A DNA stretch of 5,961 nt from Candidatus Heimdallarchaeota archaeon (GCA_015522385.1 WAMJ01000167.1:1-5961), one strand, 5' to 3'; counted from the first letter of the stretch, positions 1 to 5,563 are shown. Made by a program: numbers and translations. The notes: generated from the sequence alone by a model not told the origin.

Positions 1-269
1 ATCCCTTCCTTTCCGTGTATGTCATTCCTCTTGACCACAACTCGTCCCGGTTTCTTGTTGAGTACCATACTGTAGGCAGGACAGTATTGACAGGGATGAT
101 CACCCTCCTTTTCTAGGTAGTCCCAGCGATTGTAACACATCTTCCGGGGAGCATGTCCAAAGAGTTCTTTCATCGCCCTGTTCTCGTAAATCAAGCTCCT
201 GTCCGGGTTCTGTACACTAATCGCTAGAGGGATAGTCTCAAGAATCTCCTCAGCTACGTCAGAGTACAT
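1..269 (-). CDS. PAS-domain sensor protein, N-terminal part (cut by window edge)
   Basis: The minus strand is open from an ATG at 269 to the window edge, giving 89 residues with the C-terminus missing. The residues fit the start of a PAS sensor fold: residues 10-38 include 'IPLAISVQNPD', 'LIYENRAM' and 'ELFG', typical of PAS strands A-B and the following helices. Cys45 (in 'KMCYNRW') and the 'HPCQYCP' motif (His58, Cys60, Cys63) match the Cys-rich PAS variant common in archaeal and bacterial sensor kinases, where the cysteines may bind a metal or cofactor or respond to redox state. No membrane segment is visible in this part, so a cytoplasmic sensor is likely. The output domain (histidine kinase, further PAS or GAF domains, or a regulator) lies outside the window. 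The start is supported by a TATA-like box centred 26.5 bases upstream, which implies a leaderless mRNA. Confidence 0.75.
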   Translation of the reverse strand, partial: MYSDVAEEILETIPLAISVQNPDRSLIYENRAMKELFGHAPRKMCYNRWDYLEKEGDHPCQYCPAYSMVLNKKPGRVVVKRNDIHGKEG

Positions 270-291
270 TACAATATCCTACGCGGGATCG

Positions 292-299
292 TATTTAAA
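292..299 (-). promoter_or_regulatory. TATA box of the PAS sensor gene
   Basis: On the minus strand this reads TTTAAATA, a near-ideal archaeal TATA box. It follows a purine-containing stretch (GTAGAG) that could serve as a BRE. Its centre lies 26.5 bases from the ATG at 269, so transcription should begin at or next to the start codon. Confidence 0.65.
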
Positions 300-382
300 C
301 TCTACCTAAAATTCATCCAGTTTATCCGTAGAGGACTCTGATTCGACAGTTGAGATATTTTACCTCATTCCTCCAGGTAGTT

Positions 383-778
383 TCATTCTGACTTCTTGAA
401 TCCAATGGACTCTAAAGCATTGACCGCCTCGTCGATCATGTCGTCCTTTACAAGGATATGGTCAGTGCTGAACGCAGAGATTGAGAAGATGGAAATGTTT
501 CTCTCTGCCAGTACCTTAGAGACGGAGGCGATGAACCCCACGAGCTCGAATGGCATCTCAACGTTGAACGTGATTATTCTCCAGTTGGGATCGAGGGCGT
601 CGATGCAGTCTGCAGTCAGGGAGTGTTTAGCCCTGTACTGCTCCATGATGAGCGTGATCTCGGAGCCATCGTTGATGGCTGCGAACACACCGGGTAGTGT
701 TTTGGTAGTCCGTAGGATGGCGTACTTGTCCTCGCTAACTGAGAATGTCCCCCCCTCGATGACATCTTCTACTTTCAC
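383..778 (-). CDS. ACT-domain protein (ACT_7 / COG3603-like), probable amino-acid sensor
   Basis: The protein has 131 residues from a GTG start at 778. The C-terminal half (about residues 64-127) is a clear ACT fold: 'NWRIITFNVEMPFELVGF', then a helix 'SVSKVLAERNISIFSIS', then the hallmark 'STDHILVK' and a final helix 'AVNALESIGF'. This matches the small tandem-ACT family related to the lysine/arginine-sensing halves of aspartate kinase and CASTOR. The N-terminal half (about 10-60) is probably a degenerate first ACT unit. Family members are thought to bind amino acids or similar small ligands, but the ligand is unknown here. A TTG at 838 would add 20 residues and overlap the upstream methyltransferase by 38 bases. 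The GTG is preferred because it follows that gene's stop by 22 bases and fits the family length. The gene is the second in a methyltransferase-ACT unit and has no TATA box of its own at the usual distance. Confidence 0.85.
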   Translation of the reverse strand: MKVEDVIEGGTFSVSEDKYAILRTTKTLPGVFAAINDGSEITLIMEQYRAKHSLTADCIDALDPNWRIITFNVEMPFELVGFIASVSKVLAERNISIFSISAFSTDHILVKDDMIDEAVNALESIGFKKSE

Positions 779-800
779 GATCCATCCTTGAATCCCCCCT

Positions 801-1286
801 TTATTCGTGTATCTGCATAAAGTTGGACTTGTGAACAATCACAGAGTACTTGGTCCTATAGCCATCTGCAAGCTCGGTGTAGTCCACCCCGTTGTGTTCA
901 AGAGGAGCAAAGGGGTAAGGTACCCACGGGAGCTTGTCCCTGTATTCTACGATGAGAACAAATCCCCCGTCGTGAATCGTCCTGAAGATCTCCTCAAGTG
1001 CAGTACTGTGATCCTCAAGGTAGTGAAGAACCTGTGCCGCTATTGCTGCGGAGAACGATGATCTCCTGAAGGGGATTCTCCTAATGTTCGCGGCCACTGA
1101 GTTACGGGGGGAGCTTTCAGGATTAACGTCAAGAAGCACGACCTCCGTGTCCTGCGAATAGTGATTCCACACGTCTGCAAACACCCCCTCTCCTGCACCA
1201 AGATCTATCACCAATGGAACCTTGTGATTGGCTTTCGCCATGAGTGGTAACATCCTCTGCACAGGATGAGTCCGCTTCCAGTTCAT
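801..1286 (-). CDS. Class I SAM-dependent methyltransferase (small, substrate unknown)
   Basis: This 161-residue protein has the Rossmann-like SAM-binding core. Motif I is 'VIDLGAGEG' (residues 26-34). An acidic residue follows strand 2 in 'VVLLDVNPES' (Asp53, expected to bind the ribose of SAM). 'SFSAAIAAQVLHYLED' (78-92) is the motif IV region, and 'ALEEIFRTIHDGGFVLIVEY' (96-115) covers motif V-VI. This is the UbiE/Methyltransf_11-like pattern. It is shorter than the usual 200-250 residues. After strand 5 there is only a compact tail with 'PWVPYPFAPLEHNGVDY', which probably shapes the substrate site. It is soluble and cytoplasmic, and the substrate cannot be told from sequence. It heads a minus-strand unit with the ACT protein and diverges from the AlkD-like gene. 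A TATA-like box 24.5 bases upstream supports the ATG. Confidence 0.85.
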   Translation of the reverse strand: MNWKRTHPVQRMLPLMAKANHKVPLVIDLGAGEGVFADVWNHYSQDTEVVLLDVNPESSPRNSVAANIRRIPFRRSSFSAAIAAQVLHYLEDHSTALEEIFRTIHDGGFVLIVEYRDKLPWVPYPFAPLEHNGVDYTELADGYRTKYSVIVHKSNFMQIHE

Positions 1287-1306
1287 AGTCAGGGATAAGT
1301 CCCCCG

Positions 1307-1314
1307 AATTATTT
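1307..1314 (-). promoter_or_regulatory. TATA-like box of the methyltransferase-ACT unit
   Basis: On the minus strand this reads AAATAATT, inside 'GGTAAATAATTCGG'. Its centre is 24.5 bases upstream of the methyltransferase ATG at 1286, so the mRNA should be leaderless or nearly so. It lies back to back with the AlkD-side TATA box, about 26 bases away. Confidence 0.5.
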
Positions 1315-1332
1315 ACCTTTGCAACGAAGAGG

Positions 1333-1340
1333 CTTATATC
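1333..1340 (+). promoter_or_regulatory. TATA-like box of the AlkD-like gene
   Basis: The sequence is CTTATATC. Its centre is 25.5 bases from the GTG at 1362, 31.5 from the ATG at 1368 and only 16.5 from the GTG at 1353. The spacing argues that transcription starts near 1362, so translation from 1353 is unlikely. Confidence 0.55.
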
Positions 1341-1361
1341 TGGAACGACCCAGTGCGCTCT

Positions 1362-2069
1362 GTGGAGATGAGAGAGTACTTACTTGACACGGTACATCGT
1401 GACCAGGATCCAGAGAAGAAGACTGCTTTCGTGAGGATCGCCAAAGAAGGAGATGTTACATTATTGAGAGCGTTTGGGATCAGCAACCCAAAGGTCAAAC
1501 AACTCGCGAAGGGATATTTCAGGAAGGGGTACTCATTTGATACAATCCTATCAAACTGTGACGAGATGATTAGGTCTGCAAGACATACAGAAGAGATAAT
1601 CTTCGCACTCTACCTCATAGAGTTCTACAAATCCACCGACGAGAGACTTTTCCGTGCTGCAGACGTCTGGATCGACCTAATAGATCACTGGATGATGTCA
1701 GACCACCTATCGATTAATGCTATGAGGCACTACCCAGTGGAAAATCACATAGATGAGATTAGTGGGTGGACGGTTTCGGACAACTTCTGGAGGAGGAGAC
1801 AGAGTGTGACGATTTTCCTGAAGCATATGAAGAAGACTGAGACCAAGAAGGCAGTCCTCGAGAATATGACCGAGCTTTTGGGCGACAGGAACTACTATGT
1901 GCGTAAAGCCATTCCGTGGGTTCTCAGAGAATGCAGTAAGTTCGACCCTGATGGAATTTGCAGATTCCTCGAGAACAACATCAGGAGCTTTAGCAAGACA
2001 GAGCTCCGGGAGGCATCTATGAGAATCCCAGAAAGGGAAAGACTACTGGAACTCTACCTGAAAAGATAG
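1362..2069 (+). CDS. DNA alkylation repair protein, AlkD-like HEAT-repeat DNA glycosylase
   Basis: The protein has 235 residues from the GTG at 1362. Alternative in-frame starts are GTG 1353 and ATG 1368. It is built of HEAT-like helix pairs and carries the landmarks of the AlkD family: 'FGISNPKVKQLAK' near the N-terminus (about 38-50), 'HTEEIIFALYL' (75-85), 'VWIDLIDHW' (102-110), 'DNFWRRRQSVTIFL' (140-153) and 'RNYYVRKAIPWVLREC' (176-191). Family enzymes excise positively charged alkylated bases such as N3-methyladenine and N7-methylguanine by wrapping around DNA without base flipping. From memory of the Bacillus cereus enzyme, the key residues are Trp109, Asp113, Arg148 and Trp187. Here the Asp (Asp108), Arg (Arg146) and second Trp (Trp186) have counterparts, but the first Trp appears replaced by Ile104. 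The gene converges with the next one, their ends overlapping by 16 bases. Family assignment is strong; catalytic activity is uncertain. Confidence 0.87.
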   Translation: MEMREYLLDTVHRDQDPEKKTAFVRIAKEGDVTLLRAFGISNPKVKQLAKGYFRKGYSFDTILSNCDEMIRSARHTEEIIFALYLIEFYKSTDERLFRAADVWIDLIDHWMMSDHLSINAMRHYPVENHIDEISGWTVSDNFWRRRQSVTIFLKHMKKTETKKAVLENMTELLGDRNYYVRKAIPWVLRECSKFDPDGICRFLENNIRSFSKTELREASMRIPERERLLELYLKR

Positions 2070-3118
2070 GCGAGTTCCTTCCTAACAATAACTTCCGTCT
2101 CCCGAGATGGATACCTCTCCAGTACATCAAGAACCTTTGATATTCCTATCAGTACGGGAGGAAGCTTCCTCTCTGTGATGACAAAAGCAAGGTAGATCCC
2201 TGACTCGAAGATCAGGATCTCGTTGTCGAGGTACGTGATCGATCTCGGGTAGTGATCACGATCGATCAGGGCTGAGAGGAGTTCGAAGGTCCCCTGAAGT
2301 GTCCGGGTGTAGGTCTCTTCATTCTGCTTCCCATCAGGGAAGACGATCGAGTAAACCACTTTCCACCCGGTCTTTTCCGTGATGAGGATAAGCTGGGTTC
2401 CATGTGAGTTGGGGATGAAGATGTAGGGATCAACAACGATCGCAAGGGAGATGAGGAAGAGGCCCGCGGGGTAGAAGAAAAGGAAGTAGAGACTGGTGGT
2501 TGAAAACTGTCTCTCGATAACCGCCACGATGAACGAGATGAAGAGGAGACCCAGACCTGACAGGAGGAGAAGTCCACCTCTAGTCCTCTCCTTACCGCTG
2601 AGGGCATGAATAATGAGTACGGTAATCCTGTATACAATTGAGAGAACGACGAAGGCGAGAACGACTATTGACCACATCGGTCTAAAGACCACACCCCACG
2701 AATCTTCAACAGGAACTGCCTGTACGAATCTGAGCGACCCGCCCATGACGAAGACTGCCAGAAGCAAGTTGATCATCTGTGAGGGTTGTATCCGAGACCC
2801 TAGAAGTGACTTTAGGGAGAAGTAGATAAATGTGAATGAGGCAATGAGCAGAGCAATCCCCGAGGATATCAGAGCCGTGGCCAGACCTGTGTTCAGCTGG
2901 GCCACGGGGAGGAAGATACTCAAGACCACCTCTGCAGTTATGTGTGGGAAGAGAAGAGCGAGACCCATAGCCATACCCGCGTACTCCCGAATCCCCCTCT
3001 GGACGTACAGAGTCAACAGAGTCACGACTGACACTGTGAGAAGGAGAAAACTGACCACAAGCTCAACAATTATGATGTCAATAATAATGGATATCACATG
3101 GTGAATTAAAAGATTCAT
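2054..3118 (-). CDS. Seven-helix membrane protein with C-terminal longin/roadblock-like domain
   Basis: I do not recognise a named family for this 354-residue protein. The first 230 residues are very hydrophobic, with about seven membrane segments near 10-38, 48-72, 78-101, 116-134, 147-171, 181-201 and 208-229. No catalytic motif is visible in the helices. After 'DPYIFIP' comes a soluble region of about 100 residues (240-340): strand 'LILITEK', strand 'WKVVYSIVF', helix 'TLQGTFELLSALID', strands 'RSITYLDNEILIFE' and 'IYLAFVITE', then helix 'VLIGISKVLDVL'. This beta-beta-alpha-beta-beta-beta-alpha order suits a longin/roadblock fold, and it aligns by eye with the C-terminal domain of the divergent gene at 3443. 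Such domains in Asgard archaea are linked with small GTPase control, so a membrane receptor or scaffold is possible, but this is inference. The ATG has a TATA-like box about 29 bases upstream. Confidence 0.85.
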   Translation of the reverse strand: MNLLIHHVISIIIDIIIVELVVSFLLLTVSVVTLLTLYVQRGIREYAGMAMGLALLFPHITAEVVLSIFLPVAQLNTGLATALISSGIALLIASFTFIYFSLKSLLGSRIQPSQMINLLLAVFVMGGSLRFVQAVPVEDSWGVVFRPMWSIVVLAFVVLSIVYRITVLIIHALSGKERTRGGLLLLSGLGLLFISFIVAVIERQFSTTSLYFLFFYPAGLFLISLAIVVDPYIFIPNSHGTQLILITEKTGWKVVYSIVFPDGKQNEETYTRTLQGTFELLSALIDRDHYPRSITYLDNEILIFESGIYLAFVITERKLPPVLIGISKVLDVLERYPSRETEVIVRKELAYLFR

Positions 3119-3143
3119 GATTCATGGACAAGTCGCAGAACTG

Positions 3144-3152
3144 TGATATTTT
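3144..3152 (-). promoter_or_regulatory. TATA-like box of the seven-helix protein gene
   Basis: On the minus strand this reads AAAATATCA. It is centred about 29-30 bases upstream of the ATG at 3118, so transcription would begin only 2-4 bases before the start codon. Confidence 0.5.
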
Positions 3153-3219
3153 CAGTTTTCAGACCATTAGACATGAACAGACATTGAGAAAATGTGGTTT
3201 GGTTTCCCTGCTGAAACTA

Positions 3220-3234
3220 AAATAAATTTTATTT
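3220..3234. repeat. AT-only palindrome, possible operator or bidirectional TATA element
   Basis: The sequence AAATAAATTTTATTT has 7-base arms (AAATAAA / TTTATTT) around a single central base. It sits in the middle of the divergent gap and is not at the leaderless distance from either flanking gene. It could be a regulator-binding site or a TATA element for an unannotated transcript; low complexity may also explain it. Confidence 0.35.
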
Positions 3235-3271
3235 GATTGTACCCTCCTCTTTCAATATTTCTCCTCCGCAG

Positions 3272-3279
3272 TTATAACT
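3272..3279 (+). promoter_or_regulatory. Extra TATA-like site inside the divergent gap
   Basis: The sequence is TTATAACT. A transcript would be expected to start near 3301-3302, which coincides with an ATG at 3302 opening an 11-codon ORF (ending 3337). It could also give a second, longer-leader transcript of the eight-helix gene. This rests on spacing alone. Confidence 0.25.
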
Positions 3280-3291
3280 CTTTACAGAAAC

Positions 3292-3426
3292 ATGATCGAA
3301 AATGCAGAGCGACGATTCAACCCTGCTTGGAGTCTGATCCCGATCGCGGATGATGACTATCTGGAGAATATTCCGATTTCTTGGAGATTACCATCCGAAT
3401 TGCCTGACCTAGGTTTTTATCAGTAG
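3292..3426 (+). CDS. Possible 44-residue small protein (unverified)
   Basis: The ATG at 3292 opens 44 codons ending at TAG 3424-3426. The product is moderately charged with a mixed, protein-like composition: it starts 'MIENAERRFNPAWSLIPIA', has an acidic 'DDDYLEN' in the middle, and ends 'LPDLGFYQ'. It has no membrane segment, no Cys pairs and no motif I recognise. The frame is open upstream to a stop at 3223-3225 without another usual start codon. Unlike the other genes it has no TATA box at the 25-30 base distance and no clear ribosome binding site. Its last codons overlap the TATA box of the next gene. It could be a small gene, a remnant, or chance. Confidence 0.25.
   Translation: MIENAERRFNPAWSLIPIADDDYLENIPISWRLPSELPDLGFYQ
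3414..3421 (+). promoter_or_regulatory. TATA-like box of the eight-helix protein gene
   Basis: The sequence is TTTTTATC, centred 25.5 bases from the ATG at 3443. This favours that ATG over the in-frame TTG at 3434 and implies a leaderless mRNA. Confidence 0.55.
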
Positions 3427-3442
3427 ATTTCTATTGCTACAC

Positions 3443-4654
3443 ATGGAAAGTTCCAGCAGGTTCTACCAAGGGGTCATCCTGATCTTCATAGTGAACCTGT
3501 TATCGGTAACACTTCCACTGTTTCAAGTAGAGATCAACCTCAATAGGAAACTCGCATTAGCCTTGGGGTTCAGGATACTGCTTATTGCAAGTGGGGTATT
3601 CCTCCTAACAACAATGATCCTGACATACCTGCGGAACAGAGGGACTGTGATCAGGTTCCTAATGCTGTCACTGACCTTCTACCTCCTTTCCTTCATATCC
3701 GAGTACTTCTTCATTGTGGCCATCAATAGCGATATTAGCCTGCTCTACCAGAATTTCATCCTAATGTCACTCTTCATCGCAATCTCTCTTGGTTCACTCT
3801 TCTACACCGCGTTCATAGTGAGGGTTACCGACCCCGAAAGATCCACAAGAATCCTCTGGTTACCCATCCTCTACATAGGGGTACTTCTTGGATACTTCAT
3901 TCTGGGGGACCCTAACCTCGTCCTCAGGAGCTACAATCCCTCCATCGGTTACTATCAGATCAGTCTGGTGCTGCACCCTTTCATCGTCCTCATGAATGTG
4001 GTCAACTACTCCTACATGGGTAGCTACTCAATCCTGCAGACAGTTGTGAGGGCCCGGATGGGAGAAGGTTACAGGAGAAAACACTACATTGTCACCACGG
4101 GGATAATCGGCACCTTCTTCGGGATAGGAATAATCTATAATATCGGTTACAGTCTGAGGAGGGACACACTCAGCTACATCTACCTCGACTTCTTCGTCCC
4201 CCTCTACATCTTTGTCTTCACCATCCTTCTGTTCACCCCCTACCTCTCGGATACCAAATTGGTAAGGTTCTTCGCCCTCCGTGTAGAGCACTTCTACATC
4301 GTGGGAGAGGATGGGCTCCCGTACCTGAGCATCGACTTCGAGATGTCCCATCAGATGTCGGACGAGATGCTGGTATCCGCGGCGATCTCGGCCATCCAGA
4401 GCATAATGTACGACATAGGTATGGGGTTCTCACCGCTGAGGAAGATCGAACTGGAGGAGCGTAAAATCCTCTTCTACGGAAACAATCAGTACATCTACGC
4501 CCTTGTCACACGTGAGGTCACGAACTTTCTCGAAGACCTGATACTAAATGTTGGGCTGGAGCTAGACACAGTTCTCACAGAGCTCCCGAAGGAGATGATC
4601 GCCCTCGACGAAAGGGTCACCCAAGTAATCTCCGACCACTTCGGAGTCCTATAG
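3443..4654 (+). CDS. Eight-helix membrane protein with C-terminal longin/roadblock-like domain
   Basis: This is a 403-residue protein of no family I can name. About eight membrane helices lie near residues 8-27, 42-62, 70-93, 104-127, 136-154, 173-198, 215-236 and 245-266. Basic loops ('RARMGEGYRRKHY' before helix 7) suggest that loop faces the cytoplasm. Residues about 281-380 form a soluble domain: strands 'HFYIVGEDG' and 'YLSIDFE', helix 'EMLVSAAISAIQSIMYDIG', strands 'LRKIELEERKILFYG' and 'YIYALVT', and helix 'NFLEDLILNVGLELDTVL'. The order fits a longin/roadblock-like sandwich and parallels residues 240-340 of the divergent seven-helix protein. This type of domain, with its 'ivgedGlp' opening and 'iyAlvt' strand, resembles modules abundant in Asgard archaea and tied to small GTPases. 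A sensory or scaffolding role at the membrane is inferred only. The in-frame TTG at 3434 is an unlikely start. The TPR-like gene follows after 30 bases. Confidence 0.87.
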   Translation: MESSSRFYQGVILIFIVNLLSVTLPLFQVEINLNRKLALALGFRILLIASGVFLLTTMILTYLRNRGTVIRFLMLSLTFYLLSFISEYFFIVAINSDISLLYQNFILMSLFIAISLGSLFYTAFIVRVTDPERSTRILWLPILYIGVLLGYFILGDPNLVLRSYNPSIGYYQISLVLHPFIVLMNVVNYSYMGSYSILQTVVRARMGEGYRRKHYIVTTGIIGTFFGIGIIYNIGYSLRRDTLSYIYLDFFVPLYIFVFTILLFTPYLSDTKLVRFFALRVEHFYIVGEDGLPYLSIDFEMSHQMSDEMLVSAAISAIQSIMYDIGMGFSPLRKIELEERKILFYGNNQYIYALVTREVTNFLEDLILNVGLELDTVLTELPKEMIALDERVTQVISDHFGVL

Positions 4655-4655
4655 C

Positions 4656-4663
4656 CTTATCAA
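4656..4663 (+). promoter_or_regulatory. TATA-like box of the TPR-like gene
   Basis: The sequence is CTTATCAA, starting two bases after the stop codon of the preceding gene and centred 25.5 bases from the GTG at 4685. It suggests the TPR-like gene has its own leaderless transcript, though read-through from upstream is also possible. Confidence 0.45.
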
Positions 4664-4684
4664 TCAGTAGGGGGTTGGTTACAT

Positions 4685-5563
4685 GTGGAAGACGAATTGA
4701 GAGACCTACCAGACCACCTCTTACTCGATCGGATCATGTCACTGAATCTCGATCCTGCTGACGAGCTGGAGCTTATTGAGAGATACGAGGCGAGGATCGG
4801 GAAGGATTCGATTCTTCGGAAGATCGAGCTGCTCTATACCACAGGAGATCATGTAAGAGCGGTAGAACTCGCAAAGCAAGAGGAGTCAGCAGAGGCACAG
4901 TACTTTTTGGGAACAGTCACGGGGGACGGGCAGTATCTCGAGCAGGCACTCGACACCTTGATCGGAAAGCGAGGGGACGACCCACTCCTTGGACGCGTTG
5001 TTGACGGACTAGCGGATCTCTATTTCGGATCTGGAAGTATCCACAAGTTCGTCTCACTCCACAGAAGGGTGGCTAACATTGAGGAGAATCCGATATACTT
5101 TGAGAGGCTCGCACTTGGTAACATTCTAATGGGCAAACTCGACAGGGGACAAAAGTATCTCGAGATGTTCGAGGAGCTCATGAGCACGCCTAGTCAGCAA
5201 GCAAGGTACAGCGTACTCCTCGCCCTGATACACTCTATTAGAGGGGACAGCACCACCGCCCTAACCGTGCTGGAGAAGTACGCACCCCTGCGTATGAACG
5301 ACACCGACCCCTTCTCAAACACACTGTACTATCTCGTTCTTGCCCGTCTGTTTGAGATGGGTGAGGTCCCCAGTTATGAGATCGACGAGAACCTGTGCAT
5401 AGCCCGGGCCCGCTCAATAAGCCGAGACAGCGTTGTCGGAACATACCTGTCCATGCTGACTGAGGTTGAGTTAGGGGGAGAGAGAGGGGGCGAGATGGAT
5501 GATCTGTTGGCCTTGTATCCCGGGCTGTCCGTGATCAAGTGGTCTTTGAGGGAGAGTCCTTAA
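4685..5563 (+). CDS. TPR-like alpha-helical repeat protein (scaffold or adaptor, unknown partner)
   Basis: The protein has 292 residues from a GTG start and no signal peptide or membrane segment, so it is cytoplasmic. It is almost wholly helical, with degenerate TPR-type helix pairs: about 42-65 ('ILRKIELLYTTGDHVRAVEL'), 70-94, 137-165 ('YFERLALGNILMGKLDRGQK' onward) and 173-200 ('ARYSVLLALIHSIRGDSTTA' onward), with more helices at 211-226 and 249-263. Spacings of about 34 residues and small residues at turn positions fit TPR/SEL1-like solenoids, which act as protein-binding scaffolds. No catalytic motif is seen. A Gly/Glu-rich turn ('ELGGERGGE', 262-270) precedes the last helices. It lies 30 bases after the eight-helix membrane protein and 25 bases before the channel-like gene, so it may act with one of them, but the partner is not shown by the sequence. 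A 'GGGGGTTGG' stretch before the start is a poor ribosome binding site; the TATA spacing decides the start. Confidence 0.83.
   Translation: MEDELRDLPDHLLLDRIMSLNLDPADELELIERYEARIGKDSILRKIELLYTTGDHVRAVELAKQEESAEAQYFLGTVTGDGQYLEQALDTLIGKRGDDPLLGRVVDGLADLYFGSGSIHKFVSLHRRVANIEENPIYFERLALGNILMGKLDRGQKYLEMFEELMSTPSQQARYSVLLALIHSIRGDSTTALTVLEKYAPLRMNDTDPFSNTLYYLVLARLFEMGEVPSYEIDENLCIARARSISRDSVVGTYLSMLTEVELGGERGGEMDDLLALYPGLSVIKWSLRESP

Larger units (their letters stand above)
3119..3442. other. Divergent intergenic region between the two membrane-protein genes
   Basis: This stretch of about 320 bases is the only sizeable gap in the window. It is more AT-rich than the genes, especially at 3205-3285. 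It holds the TATA-like box of the minus-strand gene (3144-3152), a 15-base AT palindrome (3220-3234), further TATA-like sites at 3254-3260 and 3272-3279, a 44-codon ORF (3292-3426), and the TATA box of the plus-strand membrane protein (3414-3421). I see no tRNA-like fold and no strong terminator hairpin. Confidence 0.6.

Noticed and set aside
354..361. TATA-like AAAATATC on the minus strand downstream of the ACT gene
   Set aside because: No start codon lies at the leaderless distance, and the PAS gene already has a better TATA box at 292-299.
396..791. A 131-codon open frame on the plus strand
   Set aside because: It lies fully antisense to the ACT-domain gene, whose minus-strand product has clear family motifs. 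The plus-strand product has a Ser/Met-rich composition typical of a shadow frame.
779..838. Upstream TTG start (838) for the ACT-domain protein
   Set aside because: It would overlap the methyltransferase by 38 bases and add 20 residues not expected in the family. The GTG at 778 fits better.
807..1061. An 84-codon open frame on the plus strand
   Set aside because: It is antisense to the methyltransferase coding region, has no promoter at the usual distance and no recognisable motif.
1353..1361. GTG at 1353 as start of the AlkD-like protein
   Set aside because: It is only 16.5 bases from the TATA box centre, so it should lie upstream of the transcript start. GTG 1362 or ATG 1368 are favoured.
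2266..3104. Open frames at 2266-2637 (minus), 2613-2825 (plus) and 2832-3104 (plus)
   Set aside because: They overlap the seven-helix membrane protein in other frames. Their products are Ser/Arg- or Thr-rich without motifs, and the membrane-helix pattern clearly identifies the true frame.
3434..3442. TTG at 3434 as start of the eight-helix protein
   Set aside because: The ATG at 3443 is a stronger start codon and matches the TATA-to-start spacing of 25.5 bases.
4028..4433. Two minus-strand open frames (4028-4351, 4233-4433)
   Set aside because: They are antisense to the eight-helix protein. One is extremely Glu/Asp/Val-rich, as expected from the complement of hydrophobic and aromatic codons.
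5238..5444. A 68-codon minus-strand open frame
   Set aside because: It is antisense to the TPR-like gene, with a Cys/Arg/Gly-rich composition and no promoter.
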